A stretch of DNA of 64,000 nt from Taklimakanibacter deserti (lineage in GTDB: Bacteria > Pseudomonadota > Alphaproteobacteria > Rhizobiales > Aestuariivirgaceae): positions 1-64,000 of the forward strand of contig QORU01000010.1 of assembly GCA_003574785.1 (NCBI GenBank), read 5' to 3'. The position numbers and the translations under genes are program-made. Below, in pieces: positions 16,848 through 25,936 of this stretch. Within the stretch, counting starts at the first letter, position 1; each line of letters starts with the position of its first letter. Below the pieces are notes generated by a model. The model did not search any database. It had not been told where the DNA came from and worked only from the letters and a program-made list of their open reading frames with translations.

Positions 16848-19232
16848 ATGAACAGGTTCGAAAAAGGCCTTCAGAACCCTTCGGCCGCCGGCCTGGCGCC
16901 GCGTCCCAGCATCGTCTACCGGCCCGGTCTGCCGAGCCTGCCCCAGGGCACGGAACGTTACAAAGTTGCGGGCGGCGGCTCGCTCGTCCTCGACATCAAG
17001 GCCGGCGACCGGCTGACCGTCACCGACCTCGAAGGCGGTCAGGATTGCGAGATCGTCGCCGTCGGCAGCGACGGCCGGAGCGATCCTTCCCTCCTCGGCG
17101 CCAAGGAGGCGAGCGATCCCTCGGGCCTCAAGGCGACATTGGCGAGCGACGAGGAATCGGCCCTGCGCGTGCGCAAGGCCCTGGCCCGGCGCGGGATCGA
17201 TCTCAGCCGGGCCAAGGCGATCCGGCTCTTCGGGCGCGCATCGCCAGCCGGCAGCAAGCAGAGCTTCAAAGCCGGGCGCGACGGCGCCGTGATCATCGGC
17301 GCGCCCGGCGGAAAGATGGATTCCGAAGCGCAGGACACCGCCACACCTCTCGACGTACGCATCGAGCGGGCAATACTGCCCCGCGCCAATGAGCTCATCG
17401 CCCTCCCCGAGCCGCTCGCCGATCCCTTGCAGGAGATCCGCGTCGATGCCGCGACCGCCAGGGCCTATGTCGTGCGCGCCGGCGAATTCATCCAGATCAT
17501 CGACGTCGCCGGCCGGCAGATGACCGACTTCCAATGCTTCTCGCGGCGCAAGCTCGATCAGGGCATTGAAAATGCGCTCGACGGGACCGTGACGCGCACC
17601 CTTACCGGACGCGCTTATCCCACCCCCGGCCTCCTCTCCAAGATGTTCGGCTTCGACTTCGAGCCCCTGGTCGAGGTCGTCCAGGACACGGTCGGACGGC
17701 ATGACTTCTTCGCCACCGCCTGCAACAGCCGCTATTACGACGATGTCGGCTATCCAGGCCACGTGAACTGCACCGAGAATTTCAACCGCGCGCTGGCGCC
17801 CTATGGCGTTGCGCCGCGCAAGGGTTGGGAAGCGATCAACTATTTCTACAACACCCGCGTCGACGACCATAACCAGCTCTATTACGACGAGGCGTGGTCC
17901 AGGCCCGGCGACTATGTGCTGATGCGGGCGCTCACCGATCTCGTCTGCGTGTCCTCGGCCTGTCCCGACGACATCAATGTCGGCAATGGCTGGGACCCGA
18001 CCGACATCCATGTGCGCACTTATTCCGATAAAGAGAAATTCTCGAGAGCGGTGGCCTATCGCATGACCCCAGACGCCGACCCCCAAATGACGCGCGAGAC
18101 CGCGTTCCACCCGCGCTTCTCAGCACTCACCCGCAATATCACCGAATATCGCGGCTTCTGGCTGCCGCAGCGCTTCAACAATGACGGCCCGGTCGAGGAA
18201 TACTGGGCCTGCCGCGAGCGCGTCGCGGTGATGGACCTCTCGCCCTTGCGCAAATTCGAGGTGACCGGTCCTGATGCCGAAGCGTTGATGCAATATTGCG
18301 TCACGCGTGACATGCGCAAGCTGTCGCCGGGCCAGGTCGTCTATACGGCGATGTGCTACGAGCATGGCGGCATGATCGATGACGGCACCGTGTTCCGCCT
18401 GGCGCAGAACAATTTCCGCTGGATTGGCGGCGACGAATATAGCGGCCTGTGGCTGCGCCAGCAGGCCGAGAAGATGGGCTTCAAGGCCTGGGTGCGCTCC
18501 TCGACCAACCAGTTGCACAATATCGCCGTGCAGGGACCGAAATCGCGCGACCTCCTCAAGGAGATCATCTGGACAGCGCCGGCGCAGCCCGAGATCGGCG
18601 AGCTCGAATGGTTCCGCTTCGCGGTCGGGCGCATCGGCGGCTTCGAGGGCGTGCCGCTGGTCGTGTCGCGCACCGGCTATACGGGCGAGCTCGGTTACGA
18701 GATCTTCTGTCATCCCAAGGATGCGCTCGCCGTCTTCGACGCCGTGTGGGAGGCGGGCCAGAAACATGGCATCTCACCCTTGGGGCTCGAGGCGCTCGAC
18801 ATGCTGCGCATCGAGGCGGGGCTCATTTTCTTCAACTACGAATTCAACGACCAGATCGATCCCTTCGAGGCCGGCATCGGCTTCACCGTGCCGCTCAAGA
18901 CGAAGAGCGACGACTTCATCGGCAAGGCGGCGCTCATCGAGCGCAAGGAGCATCCGCGCCACAAGCTCGTCGGCCTCGACATCGACGCCAATGATGCAGT
19001 GGGCCACGGCGATTGCGTCCATGTCGGGCGGGCCCAGATCGGCCAAGTGACGAGCGGCACGCGCTCGCCGCTGCTCAAGAAGAACATCGCCTTGGCGCGG
19101 GTCGACGTCACCCATGCAGCGATCGGCACCGAGGTCGAGGTCGGCAAGCTCGACGGCCACCAGAAGCGCCTGCCGGCACGTATCGTGCGCTTCCCGCATT
19201 TCGATCCGGAGAAGACAAGGCCGAGATCCTAA
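16848..19232 (+). CDS. tdm: Trimethylamine-N-oxide demethylase (DUF1989-GcvT fusion)
   Basis: 794 residues. The N-terminal half is DUF1989-like (roughly 190-405) with conserved cysteines in FFATACNSRYY, PGHVNCTENFN and LVCVSSACPDDINVGNGWDP. The C-terminal half (about 410-790) is a glycine-cleavage-T (aminomethyltransferase) folate-binding domain with FRWIGGDEYSGLWLR and GLEALDMLRIEAGL. This fusion is the known architecture of Tdm from Methylocella: a zinc-dependent domain splits TMAO to dimethylamine and formaldehyde, and the folate domain captures the formaldehyde as methylene-THF. The tmm gene 2.5 kb away supports this over a plain aminomethyltransferase. Divergent from a flavin reductase. 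No strong ribosome site. Confidence 0.88.
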   Translation: MNRFEKGLQNPSAAGLAPRPSIVYRPGLPSLPQGTERYKVAGGGSLVLDIKAGDRLTVTDLEGGQDCEIVAVGSDGRSDPSLLGAKEASDPSGLKATLASDEESALRVRKALARRGIDLSRAKAIRLFGRASPAGSKQSFKAGRDGAVIIGAPGGKMDSEAQDTATPLDVRIERAILPRANELIALPEPLADPLQEIRVDAATARAYVVRAGEFIQIIDVAGRQMTDFQCFSRRKLDQGIENALDGTVTRTLTGRAYPTPGLLSKMFGFDFEPLVEVVQDTVGRHDFFATACNSRYYDDVGYPGHVNCTENFNRALAPYGVAPRKGWEAINYFYNTRVDDHNQLYYDEAWSRPGDYVLMRALTDLVCVSSACPDDINVGNGWDPTDIHVRTYSDKEKFSRAVAYRMTPDADPQMTRETAFHPRFSALTRNITEYRGFWLPQRFNNDGPVEEYWACRERVAVMDLSPLRKFEVTGPDAEALMQYCVTRDMRKLSPGQVVYTAMCYEHGGMIDDGTVFRLAQNNFRWIGGDEYSGLWLRQQAEKMGFKAWVRSSTNQLHNIAVQGPKSRDLLKEIIWTAPAQPEIGELEWFRFAVGRIGGFEGVPLVVSRTGYTGELGYEIFCHPKDALAVFDAVWEAGQKHGISPLGLEALDMLRIEAGLIFFNYEFNDQIDPFEAGIGFTVPLKTKSDDFIGKAALIERKEHPRHKLVGLDIDANDAVGHGDCVHVGRAQIGQVTSGTRSPLLKKNIALARVDVTHAAIGTEVEVGKLDGHQKRLPARIVRFPHFDPEKTRPRS

Positions 19233-19259
19233 CAGCAGCGTAACAAGCCTTCTCTAAGA

Positions 19260-19670
19260 CCCTCACGCTGAGGTGCGAGCGAAGCGAGCCTCGAAGCGTC
19301 CTTCAGGATTGAGCTCTGGGCTTTCCGCGGCGCCGACTCGACAGCCTTTGTACCAAAGCCCAGTCACCCTTGATGAGGGCTTCCTTCTTTGCCCGCGACC
19401 ATCCCTTGATCTTGCGCTCAGCGAAGATCGCATCGGCCACTAGCTCGAAATACTCGGAATAGACTAAACGGACGGGGAGCCGTGATGCCGTATAAGCACC
19501 TGCCGAAAGTTTCATTTGATGTTCAGACAAACGCTGATCAGGCTCTTCGCCCCTTGTCATGCCCGTATAGAAGCTTCCATCAGCGCATTGCAGAATGTAC
19601 ACCCATGCCATTTCTTATCTATCCTGATGGACGCTTCGAGGCTAGCTTCGCTCGCACCTCAGCGTGAGGG
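19260..19670. mobile_element. GIY-YIG repeat element with 50-bp inverted ends
   Basis: Bases 19260-19309 and the reverse complement of 19621-19670 agree at 48 of 50 positions (differences at repeat positions 27 and 43). The repeats face inward and enclose one gene for a GIY-YIG protein, whose stop codon lies inside the left repeat. The repeat core (GAGGTGCGAGCGAAGCGAGC) resembles REP-like palindromic repeats common in Rhizobiales. It sits between tdm and the DUF5993/dsbB pair. No target duplication was evident. Confidence 0.7.
19303..19611 (-). CDS. GIY-YIG nuclease family protein (UPF0213/YhbQ-like)
   Basis: 102 residues. The GIY-YIG core is seen as VYILQCADGSFYTGMT, followed by RLSEHQ and FAERKIKGWSRAKKEALIKG, which carries the candidate metal-binding Glu. 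This is the small single-domain form; length is normal. Relatives are structure-dependent or uncharacterised nucleases. It fills the space between two inverted repeats and its last codon is inside one, suggesting that gene and repeats move or are maintained as a unit. Confidence 0.88.
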   Translation of the reverse strand: MAWVYILQCADGSFYTGMTRGEEPDQRLSEHQMKLSAGAYTASRLPVRLVYSEYFELVADAIFAERKIKGWSRAKKEALIKGDWALVQRLSSRRRGKPRAQS

Positions 19671-19846
19671 TTGGGGATAGAGACCGTAACCGGCACGCTC
19701 TTGACTGTCGATCCATTCATCGTGAAAACGAACCTGGCTCATGCGCTCCTCGCCTATGTCGTCCTGCCTTTTGCCTGGTCGCCAGGCGATTGCCGGATTC
19801 CCCAGAATCTGACACAGTCCACGGCAAGGTCGCAAATTAGGACGGC

Positions 19847-20065
19847 ATGCTTCCCATGATGGTGCTGGTCTTCGCTTCCCTGCTCCTTGCCTTCGTTTTC
19901 GGCTGGTTTGGCCCGCGCTGGATGGCTATTACGATGTTTGCGGCATGCCTGATCCTGGCGATCGGACTCTTCCTCTTCGAGGTCTACAGCCCGGACTATG
20001 GATTCCGCATGCCCTGGATACAGACCGAGCTCGATCTTCCGCCGATGACCGGGCAAAGGAGCTAG
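19847..20065 (+). CDS. DUF5993 family small membrane protein
   Basis: 72 residues with two membrane segments (MVLVFASLLLAFVFGWFGP and ITMFAACLILAIGLFLFEVY). It ends three bases before dsbB, and small proteins of this kind are recurrent DsbB neighbours, so it is probably a partner of the disulfide-bond enzyme. No cysteine pair that would suggest redox chemistry was seen (only one Cys, in a membrane segment). Confidence 0.6.
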   Translation: MLPMMVLVFASLLLAFVFGWFGPRWMAITMFAACLILAIGLFLFEVYSPDYGFRMPWIQTELDLPPMTGQRS

Positions 20066-20068
20066 ATC

Positions 20069-20647
20069 ATGCAGGCCGGCACCAGCCGCCTTCTCGCCGG
20101 CCTCAATTACCTTTATCTTCTCGCCATGATGGCGGTCATCGCCGGCATCCTCATGACCGCGATGACTTTGCAATATGCCTATGGCGAGCTTCCCTGCCCG
20201 TTGTGCCTGTTGCAACGCGTGGCGCTCTTCGGCGTCTGCTTCGGCATCATGCTCAATTTCAGGAACGGATTTTCCTCCCGGAACACCGGTTTCAGCCTGC
20301 TGTTCGCGATCTTCCTGCTGATCGTCTCCGTCCGGCAGAGCCTGCTCGACATCTATCCGCGTCCCGGCCATGAATATATCGGCAGCGCCGTCTTCGGAAT
20401 CCACATGCCGGTCTGGTCGATCATCATCGCGCTCGCTTTGCTGATCGCTTATGCGCTCAAGCTCGCCTTGCTCGGGGGCGATGATCATTTGCGCGATGCC
20501 GATGCGCGGACATTTCCGATCATCCATCGGCTGGCCGGCATCTTGAGTGTCTATGTCATAGTACTTTGCCTGATCAACCTGGTCTCGGTCGTCATTCAAT
20601 GCGGCTTCGGCCAATGCCACACATTCAATTATCAGCTGCTGCAGTGA
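20069..20647 (+). CDS. dsbB: Disulfide bond formation protein B family
   Basis: 192 residues with about five membrane segments and the hallmark CPLC motif in LPCPLCLLQRVALF. DsbB-type proteins reoxidise DsbA and pass electrons to quinone. A second Cys pair appears as QCGFGQC close to the C-terminus rather than in the usual second loop, so this may be a DsbB variant with another partner. Co-transcribed with the small DUF5993 gene upstream. Confidence 0.85.
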   Translation: MQAGTSRLLAGLNYLYLLAMMAVIAGILMTAMTLQYAYGELPCPLCLLQRVALFGVCFGIMLNFRNGFSSRNTGFSLLFAIFLLIVSVRQSLLDIYPRPGHEYIGSAVFGIHMPVWSIIIALALLIAYALKLALLGGDDHLRDADARTFPIIHRLAGILSVYVIVLCLINLVSVVIQCGFGQCHTFNYQLLQ

Positions 20648-20653
20648 CGGCCT

Positions 20654-21745
20654 TTACGCCGCCAGCCATTTCACCCAGCGGCCATGCGGATCGCCCAGCG
20701 CCAGGAGATGGTCCTCGCCTGGCCACACTCTCAGTCGCAAGGAAAAGGCTTTGTCCATTTCGGGATCGGCCTCGAAGCGCAGCCAGGCGAGCGGCGAGTC
20801 GCGCGTGGCGCCTGCCCCTGCCCGCTCCATATGCGCGATGATGCGCTCCTGGCTGTCCTTCGGAAAATACTGGAAGGCGATCGAATGGAACAGGACCTGC
20901 TGCTCGCCCCAGGCGGCGGTCGCTGCGACCGTGCGCTCGACCCATTGGGCGGCGTCGCTGCGCTCGACCTTGACGGGGTGACGCGCGGCGATGGCCAAGG
21001 CCGCCGTGAGGCGCTTCACGCGATCGGCCTGATCGGGCCAGACATAGGCGACGAGCCGCTCGCGGTCCTTGGGCAATGTCGTATCGAGCGGCGAGAGATC
21101 GCAGCCTGAGCGGCTCACCACGCGCGGGCTGAGATTGGGCGGCGTGCCGCCTTCCCAGCTGGGTGTCAGGAACAGGGCCGCGCCCATCGCCCCCAGGACG
21201 TCTTCACCGAAGCGATAGCTATAGCGATCGAGATTGAGATTGAGGCCGGCGCTCGCCCCCACCTCATAGAGATGGATCGGCAAGGGATAATGCGCCCAGA
21301 GCCAGCACAGGCCGGCGAACAGAATGGAGGAGCGGCCGACTTCATTGGTCTGCGGCGGCAAAGCAAGCCAGGGCCCGATATTCGCTTCCGCCGCCGCCAG
21401 CGCCTCGACGACCTTCGGCCAGAGGACCTCGCCATCGGGCAGCGGATTGGGCGGATAGAGCCGCGCCAGATCGGGCAGCAGGCCCTTGCGCACCAGCCCG
21501 TTCAGGGCGCCGGCGAAACGCAAGGGCACGGAATCCGCCTTGGAATCGGGATCGCCCGGCCAGTCCAGGATGGTCTCGCCAATGCCGGTCGAGCGGTCGA
21601 GCCGCTCCGCGGCCAGCTCGCATAACAAACCAGTGAAAGGCGAGCCCAGATTGCGGCACCATTCCGCCTGCAGGCGAAAAGCCTGCCGGACTTGCGCCTC
21701 CTTGTCCGGGCTACTCCGCCGCCTCTCGTCGTCCGGTTTTGCCAT
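20654..21745 (-). CDS. DUF2332 family protein
   Basis: 363 residues from the ATG at 21745. Seen are [20 protein letters not shown] at the N-terminus, [20 protein letters not shown] in the middle and [16 protein letters not shown] later, a pattern shared by DUF2332 proteins. The [10 protein letters not shown] stretch looks like a nucleotide or SAM-binding turn, but the activity is unknown. Its start overlaps the end of tmm by 35 bases, so the two are co-transcribed. Confidence 0.75.
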   Translation of the reverse strand: MAKPDDERRRSSPDKEAQVRQAFRLQAEWCRNLGSPFTGLLCELAAERLDRSTGIGETILDWPGDPDSKADSVPLRFAGALNGLVRKGLLPDLARLYPPNPLPDGEVLWPKVVEALAAAEANIGPWLALPPQTNEVGRSSILFAGLCWLWAHYPLPIHLYEVGASAGLNLNLDRYSYRFGEDVLGAMGAALFLTPSWEGGTPPNLSPRVVSRSGCDLSPLDTTLPKDRERLVAYVWPDQADRVKRLTAALAIAARHPVKVERSDAAQWVERTVAATAAWGEQQVLFHSIAFQYFPKDSQERIIAHMERAGAGATRDSPLAWLRFEADPEMDKAFSLRLRVWPGEDHLLALGDPHGRWVKWLAA

Positions 21746-23078
21746 CACCCAGATAGCAGTCCATGGAATCGTCCATGGCGTCAACCCAGGGGGTGTGGTG
21801 CGTCGGCGACATGTTGCCGGTCATCAGCGAGCGATAGGCGTTGTTGCGGAAGCCCATGATGTCCTCGACCTTGTGGTGCTCCCACTCCATGAAGGTATGG
21901 TTGGTCGCCTCGATGTCGAATTGCGGATAGTCGGTGTCGGCCAGCAGCTCCTTCACATAGTCGCCCTGGAACCAGATCATCTGCTCGGCATTCTCGAGCT
22001 TCTCCTCGCGCTTGCGCCAGGCCTTGCTGTGCTTCGTCATCTTGTCCTTGGCCGGCAGCTTGATGCGGCCCATGATGACGTCGCGCGCGTACCAGGCCTG
22101 GGCGTCGAACATGTTGAACGTATAGAACTGGTCCTGCATGCCGATATAGAAGAGCCGCGGATTGTCCTCCCACACCACGCCCTTGTAGAGACCGAGCGGC
22201 CACAGACGGTTCGCCGTCTTGAGGCGCAGGTCGTCGGGCAGGAACGGGAAGTGATGCAGATAGCCGGTGCACAGGATGATCGCATCGATTTCCTTCGATG
22301 AGCCGTCCTTGAAATGGGCGGTCTTGTTCACCAGCCGCTGCAGCAGCGGGCGCTCGGTGAAATTCTCCGGCCAGTTGAAGCCCATGGGCTTCGAGCGATA
22401 GCTGGTGGTCACCGATTTGGCGCCGTATTTCCAGCATTGCGAGCCGATGTCCTCGGCCGAATAGCTGCGGCCCACGATCAGCACGTCCTTGCCCTTGAAT
22501 TCGAGCGCGTCGCGGAAGTCATGGGAATGCATCACGCGGCCGTTGAATGTCGCCATGCCTTCGAAATAGGGCACGTTCGGCGTCGAGAAATGGCCCGAGG
22601 CGACGACCACATAGTCGAACTCCTCCGAATACATCCGGTCCTTCTTGCGGTCATGCGCGGTGACGGTGAATTTCTTCGTCCGCTTGTTCCAGGTCACCAT
22701 GCGCACCGGAGTCGAGAAGCGCACCCATTTGCGCACGCCCGCCTTCTCCACGCGTCCCTTGATATAGTCCCACAGCACGGCGCGGGGCGGGTAGGAAGCA
22801 ATGGGCTTGCCGAAATGCTCCTCGAATGTGTAGTCGGCGAATTCGAGGCATTCCTTGGGACCGTTCGACCACAGGTACCGATACATGCTGCCATGGACCG
22901 GCTCGCCGAATTCATCGAGGCCGGTGCGCCAGGTGTAATTCCACAGGCCACCCCAATCGTCCTGCTTCTCGAAACAGACCACTTCCGGGATCTTGGCCTT
23001 CTTCTTCCGGGCCGATTGAAATGCCCGCAACTGCGCCAAACCGGATGGACCCGCACCGATCACCGCAACTCTTGTCAT
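21711..23078 (-). CDS. tmm: Trimethylamine monooxygenase (flavin-containing monooxygenase)
   Basis: 455 residues. FAD-binding GAGPSG at the N-terminus, the FMO signature [11 protein letters not shown], and the NADPH motif [11 protein letters not shown] (the usual Ala is Arg here). Long stretches such as [38 protein letters not shown] and [20 protein letters not shown] match bacterial Tmm as I know it from Methylocella. It oxidises trimethylamine to TMAO with NADPH and O2 in the cytoplasm. Start at 23078 has GGAGGAG nine bases upstream. The tdm gene nearby supplies the next step. Indole or other amines are alternative FMO substrates. Confidence 0.93.
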   Translation of the reverse strand: MTRVAVIGAGPSGLAQLRAFQSARKKKAKIPEVVCFEKQDDWGGLWNYTWRTGLDEFGEPVHGSMYRYLWSNGPKECLEFADYTFEEHFGKPIASYPPRAVLWDYIKGRVEKAGVRKWVRFSTPVRMVTWNKRTKKFTVTAHDRKKDRMYSEEFDYVVVASGHFSTPNVPYFEGMATFNGRVMHSHDFRDALEFKGKDVLIVGRSYSAEDIGSQCWKYGAKSVTTSYRSKPMGFNWPENFTERPLLQRLVNKTAHFKDGSSKEIDAIILCTGYLHHFPFLPDDLRLKTANRLWPLGLYKGVVWEDNPRLFYIGMQDQFYTFNMFDAQAWYARDVIMGRIKLPAKDKMTKHSKAWRKREEKLENAEQMIWFQGDYVKELLADTDYPQFDIEATNHTFMEWEHHKVEDIMGFRNNAYRSLMTGNMSPTHHTPWVDAMDDSMDCYLGDGKTGRREAAE

Positions 23079-23149
23079 GTCCTGAGTTCTCCTCCAATTC
23101 ACCGGTCCCTGCCCCCAATGGCGGGACGGCAATTATTTTGACTCGACAA

Positions 23150-23187
23150 CCAATTATGACCACTATTAGGCCAATTCTGAACCAATT
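23150..23187. promoter_or_regulatory. Phased CCAATT repeat array, tmm / 23249 gene
   Basis: CCAATT at 23150, CCACTA at 23160, CCAATT at 23171 and CCAATT at 23182: spacings 10, 11 and 11. It lies in the divergent region 72 bases upstream of the tmm start and 61 bases upstream of the opposite gene. Confidence 0.6.
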
Positions 23188-23248
23188 TAGCAAGTGAAAG
23201 AAGCATGCTGCACTGCGACATTGGTTCTAGAGGCGGACGAGTAAGGGT

Positions 23249-23812
23249 ATGAAACGACTGTCCAACAGCGAACTCAAGAGCAGTTTTATCGCCTGGCAGT
23301 GCCGGCTCAGGCAAATGGCGATGCGCGACCAGGGGGGCGTGCCGATGCCGGGCTTCCGGCCCCAGGTCTCGAGCCTCAAGGGCGAGATCATCATGCCGGA
23401 AATGACCATCCTGCTGGTGCCCATCAACCCCGAGGAAAGCACCGCCTTCTTCAAGTTCCAGCTGCAGCGGACGAATGACCACCGCCAGGCCTTCGAGGCC
23501 GGGATCAAATACCTGGCGGCCGACTATTATCAGCTGCCGGAACTCTTCTCGGACGAGATCACCGCCGTCTTCGCCAAGGGCTCGCTTGTGGCCGAGCGCA
23601 TCCTCAAGCTCAAGACGGTGCTGCTCGATTTCGAGCAATTTGCCCAGCGCTACCGCATGGCCTGCGCCGTCAAGCGCCTGCCGGCGCGGGACATCTCCCG
23701 CGAGGCAAGCCTCTGGCACAACCGCCTGTTCAATCCCAATCTCGGCAATGACGCCGACGTCCTGAGCTTCCGGCCAAATTGGAAGAACGCCATGGCGGAG
23801 CCGTGGCCATGA
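23249..23812 (+). CDS. Conserved hypothetical protein, divergent from tmm
   Basis: 187 residues, no signal peptide or membrane segment. It opens MKRLSNSELKSSFIAWQCRL and contains LKGEIIMPEMTILLVPINPE and ADYYQLPELFSDEITAVFAKG. I do not recognise a family. Codon use and composition resemble neighbouring genes. It is divergent from tmm and shares the CCAATT array with it, so a role linked to amine metabolism is possible but unproven. Confidence 0.7.
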   Translation: MKRLSNSELKSSFIAWQCRLRQMAMRDQGGVPMPGFRPQVSSLKGEIIMPEMTILLVPINPEESTAFFKFQLQRTNDHRQAFEAGIKYLAADYYQLPELFSDEITAVFAKGSLVAERILKLKTVLLDFEQFAQRYRMACAVKRLPARDISREASLWHNRLFNPNLGNDADVLSFRPNWKNAMAEPWP

Positions 23813-23824
23813 GAAGGCTGTCAC

Positions 23825-23968
23825 ATGACCGATAAGGACGACAACAACATTCGCAAGCCCGACCCGCGCCGTGTTTATGGACCGGGCGAGACACCAGCCG
23901 AATTAGCGGAAGTCATTATTCCTGAGCTCGACAAGCTGATTGCGGAAGGAAGGAAGGACCGCGCCTAG
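23825..23968 (+). CDS. Small hypothetical protein (47 residues)
   Basis: ATG at 23825, stop at 23966-23968, with GAGAAGG shortly upstream. The product is charged and soluble: MTDKDDNNIRKPDPRR at the start, then ETPAELAEVIIPELDKLIAE, ending RKDRA. It starts 12 bases after the 23249-23812 gene and so is probably its operon partner. No known family recognised; the amphipathic second half could be a helix. Confidence 0.5.
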   Translation: MTDKDDNNIRKPDPRRVYGPGETPAELAEVIIPELDKLIAEGRKDRA

Positions 23969-23975
23969 GCTCCCA

Positions 23976-24614
23976 CTACCATCTCAGCCAGCGCCGGCCG
24001 GCGAGATAGCCGACAAGCGTGACAAAGCCGATGGCGATCGGATACCACACGATGACGAAGAGCGGGCTGTCATCGGTGCAGTGGCTGGCATAGAGCGTGG
24101 CGGCGATGCCGCCGGCGCCGAGGCCCGCCAGCGCACCGGCGAGGCCGGGATTGGCCGGCGCTCCCTTTCTCAGCGCTGCGAAGAAGGCCAGCAAGGGAGC
24201 CACCGAAAAGAGCGGGATCATCGTCAGGCAGAAGCGCGCATTGGTGCCGATGAGCCGCGGCAGCCAGGTCGAAGACGGCATGACGAAGAGCTCGGCGAGG
24301 GCCGCGGCCGCGAGCATCGCCGGTGCCACGGCGATGAGCCAGAGCCTGCGGCCGAGAGCCGCTTCGGGACGGAAGACCTGCAGCGCGAGGGTGATGGCGC
24401 TCGCGGCGAGAGTGAGGGTGAGGACGAATTTGAACAGGAAACGGTAGGTCTCGGCCGCTTGCGCGATGTCGGCCCGGTAGCCAAGCACCATCATGAAGAG
24501 AATGCCGGCAATGACGGCGCCCGAGACCACCGCCCCCAATATGGCGGCGCGAGGGGTCATGGACGGGCGCGCACGGTCCTCGACCAGGGCCTCTATGAGA
24601 TCGTCGGTCTTCAC
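23976..24614 (-). CDS. nrsF: NrsF-type anti-sigma factor (DUF1109)
   Basis: 212 residues with six membrane segments. Two extracytoplasmic cysteines, Cys129 (NARFCLTMIP) and Cys179 (ASHCTDDSP), fall almost exactly where Caulobacter NrsF has its two redox/metal-sensing cysteines. NrsF holds SigF at the membrane until heavy metal stress. Its GTG start overlaps the sigma-factor stop (GTGA), so the two are translationally coupled. Confidence 0.88.
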   Translation of the reverse strand: MKTDDLIEALVEDRARPSMTPRAAILGAVVSGAVIAGILFMMVLGYRADIAQAAETYRFLFKFVLTLTLAASAITLALQVFRPEAALGRRLWLIAVAPAMLAAAALAELFVMPSSTWLPRLIGTNARFCLTMIPLFSVAPLLAFFAALRKGAPANPGLAGALAGLGAGGIAATLYASHCTDDSPLFVIVWYPIAIGFVTLVGYLAGRRWLRW

Positions 24615-25162
24615 GTGTCACGCTCCCGATAGATCACGGCCAAGGCCTTCACCGCACGGTGCAAAGTCACGCGAATGGCGCTCTCCGTCATGTTCAGACG
24701 CTCGGCCGTCTGGCGCACCGAAGCGCCCTCGATTGCAAGCGAGCGCACCACCATGCGCTGTTTCTCGTTCAAATTCTCCAGCATGCGGCCGACCTCGTAG
24801 CCTTCGAGCGTCGCACCCGCCTCTTCCGCCGCCAGGCTTGCCGCCACATCCTCGATCGGAACCTGGACGGCACGGCCACGGCGGCGCATCAGGTCGATGA
24901 ATTTGTTGCGAGTGATGGCCGCGATCCAGGGGCCGATGGGACGGTCCTGGTCCCAGGTCTGGCGCTTGAGGTGAATGGCGAGCAGCGTGTCCTGGACGAC
25001 ATCCTCGCCATCGGCGACACCCAGGCCATAACGTGCCAGATTGCGGCGGGCGGCGGCGCGAATAGCGGGCGTGATCGCTTTCAGGAAGGCCCTGTAAGCG
25101 GCCTCATCACCAGCCATCGCGGCGCGCATCAGCACGGCCCATTCCTCTTCATTGGCACTCAT
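24611..25162 (-). CDS. sigF: ECF RNA polymerase sigma factor, SigF-like
   Basis: 183 residues. Region 2 is seen in DGEDVVQDTLLAIHLKRQTW and region 4 in EKQRMVVRSLAIEGASVRQT followed by AERLNMTESAIRVTLHRAVK. It is coupled to an NrsF-type anti-sigma and divergent from a bufferin operon. In Caulobacter, SigF-NrsF controls such operons in response to metals. Matching promoter motifs precede both this gene and the bufferin operon, implying autoregulation. Confidence 0.9.
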   Translation of the reverse strand: MSANEEEWAVLMRAAMAGDEAAYRAFLKAITPAIRAAARRNLARYGLGVADGEDVVQDTLLAIHLKRQTWDQDRPIGPWIAAITRNKFIDLMRRRGRAVQVPIEDVAASLAAEEAGATLEGYEVGRMLENLNEKQRMVVRSLAIEGASVRQTAERLNMTESAIRVTLHRAVKALAVIYRERDT

Positions 25163-25180
25163 AGTCCGGGACTATCCCTT

Positions 25181-25208
25181 CCTTCGCTGGCCGCGGTCAA
25201 TTCGTTAC
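25181..25208 (-). promoter_or_regulatory. SigF-type promoter of the sigF-nrsF operon
   Basis: On the minus strand GTAACG (25208-25203) is followed after exactly 16 bases by CGAAGG (25186-25181). The Caulobacter SigF consensus is GTAACC-N16-CGAA. The -10 box is 18 bases before the start codon. Confidence 0.75.
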
Positions 25209-25256
25209 ATGGCCTATCACACCGGCGTGAGGGGCGGCAGAAATTTCGACCGGCCT

Positions 25257-25284
25257 GTAATATCCGGAAGCCTCCTCCCGAATA
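25257..25284 (+). promoter_or_regulatory. SigF-type promoter of the bufferin operon
   Basis: GTAATA (25257-25262), 16 bases, CGAATA (25279-25284), matching the GTAAcc-N16-CGAA pattern. It lies 45 bases upstream of the first bufferin start codon and mirrors the promoter of the divergent sigma gene. Confidence 0.75.
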
Positions 25285-25329
25285 CCTCCTTGTGAGCCGG
25301 CAAAGGCTCGCTTTCATATGGAGGAGAAT

Positions 25330-25599
25330 ATGGATCGTCGCACCTTGAGCCTCGCCTTGGCGGGCTCGCTCGCTTCCGCCATGGCCTTGCTCACCATTCC
25401 GGCGCAAGCCCAGGAAACCGAGAAATGCTATGGCGTGGCTATGAAAGGCCAGAACGACTGCAAGGCCGGCATGCATGACTGCAAGGGTCAATCGACCGCC
25501 GACTATGATGGTGAGTCCTTCAAGCTGGTACCGAAGGGCACCTGCACATCGATGACGACACCCAAAGGCAAGGGCACGCTGGAGCCGATGAAGGGGTGA
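25330..25599 (+). CDS. bufA1: BufA1-type bufferin precursor (DUF2282), first copy
   Basis: 89 residues. Signal peptide ([20 protein letters not shown]) then a short core with four cysteines, Cys33, 44, 51 and 72, in the family pattern [14 protein letters not shown]...HDC...PKGTC. Bufferins are periplasmic copper-binding peptides whose cysteines are converted to thiooxazoles by an MNIO enzyme, encoded two genes downstream. ATG at 25330 has GGAGGAG just upstream; an in-frame ATG at 25318 is less well placed. First gene of the operon. Confidence 0.9.
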   Translation: MDRRTLSLALAGSLASAMALLTIPAQAQETEKCYGVAMKGQNDCKAGMHDCKGQSTADYDGESFKLVPKGTCTSMTTPKGKGTLEPMKG

Positions 25600-25880
25600 T
25601 GGCTACTGCTTCAAAGACCGTTCTGGCGGCATCGCTCGCAAGTGCGCTCTCTCTCCTGAGCCTGCCTCAGGCTTCGGCCGACGAGGCGAAGGAGAAGTGC
25701 TACGGCGTGGCGCTCCAGGGCCAGAATGACTGTGCGGCCGGTCCCGGCACGACCTGTGCCGGAACTTCCAAGGTGGACTATCAGGGCAATGCCTGGAAGC
25801 TGGTGCCGAAGGGTACCTGCACCACGATGCAGACGCCGCTGGGACCAGGCTCGCTTACGCCCATCACCCGCCCGTCATAA
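25599..25880 (+). CDS. bufA1: BufA1-type bufferin precursor (DUF2282), second copy
   Basis: 93 residues with a signal peptide and four cysteines (34, 45, 53, 74) in the same pattern: [14 protein letters not shown], then TTC and VPKGTC. Clearly a paralogue of the preceding gene, but the spacing between the second and third cysteines is one residue longer and its linker is Gly-rich (AAGPGTTC). ATG at 25599 overlaps the previous stop (GTGATGG). Two precursors with one maturase suggest either dosage or different metal preference. Confidence 0.88.
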   Translation: MATASKTVLAASLASALSLLSLPQASADEAKEKCYGVALQGQNDCAAGPGTTCAGTSKVDYQGNAWKLVPKGTCTTMQTPLGPGSLTPITRPS

Positions 25881-25936
25881 CGATCACGCGCGGCGAAGCC
25901 AGCTTCGCCGCGCGCACTTCTCAAGGAGTGTCCGTC

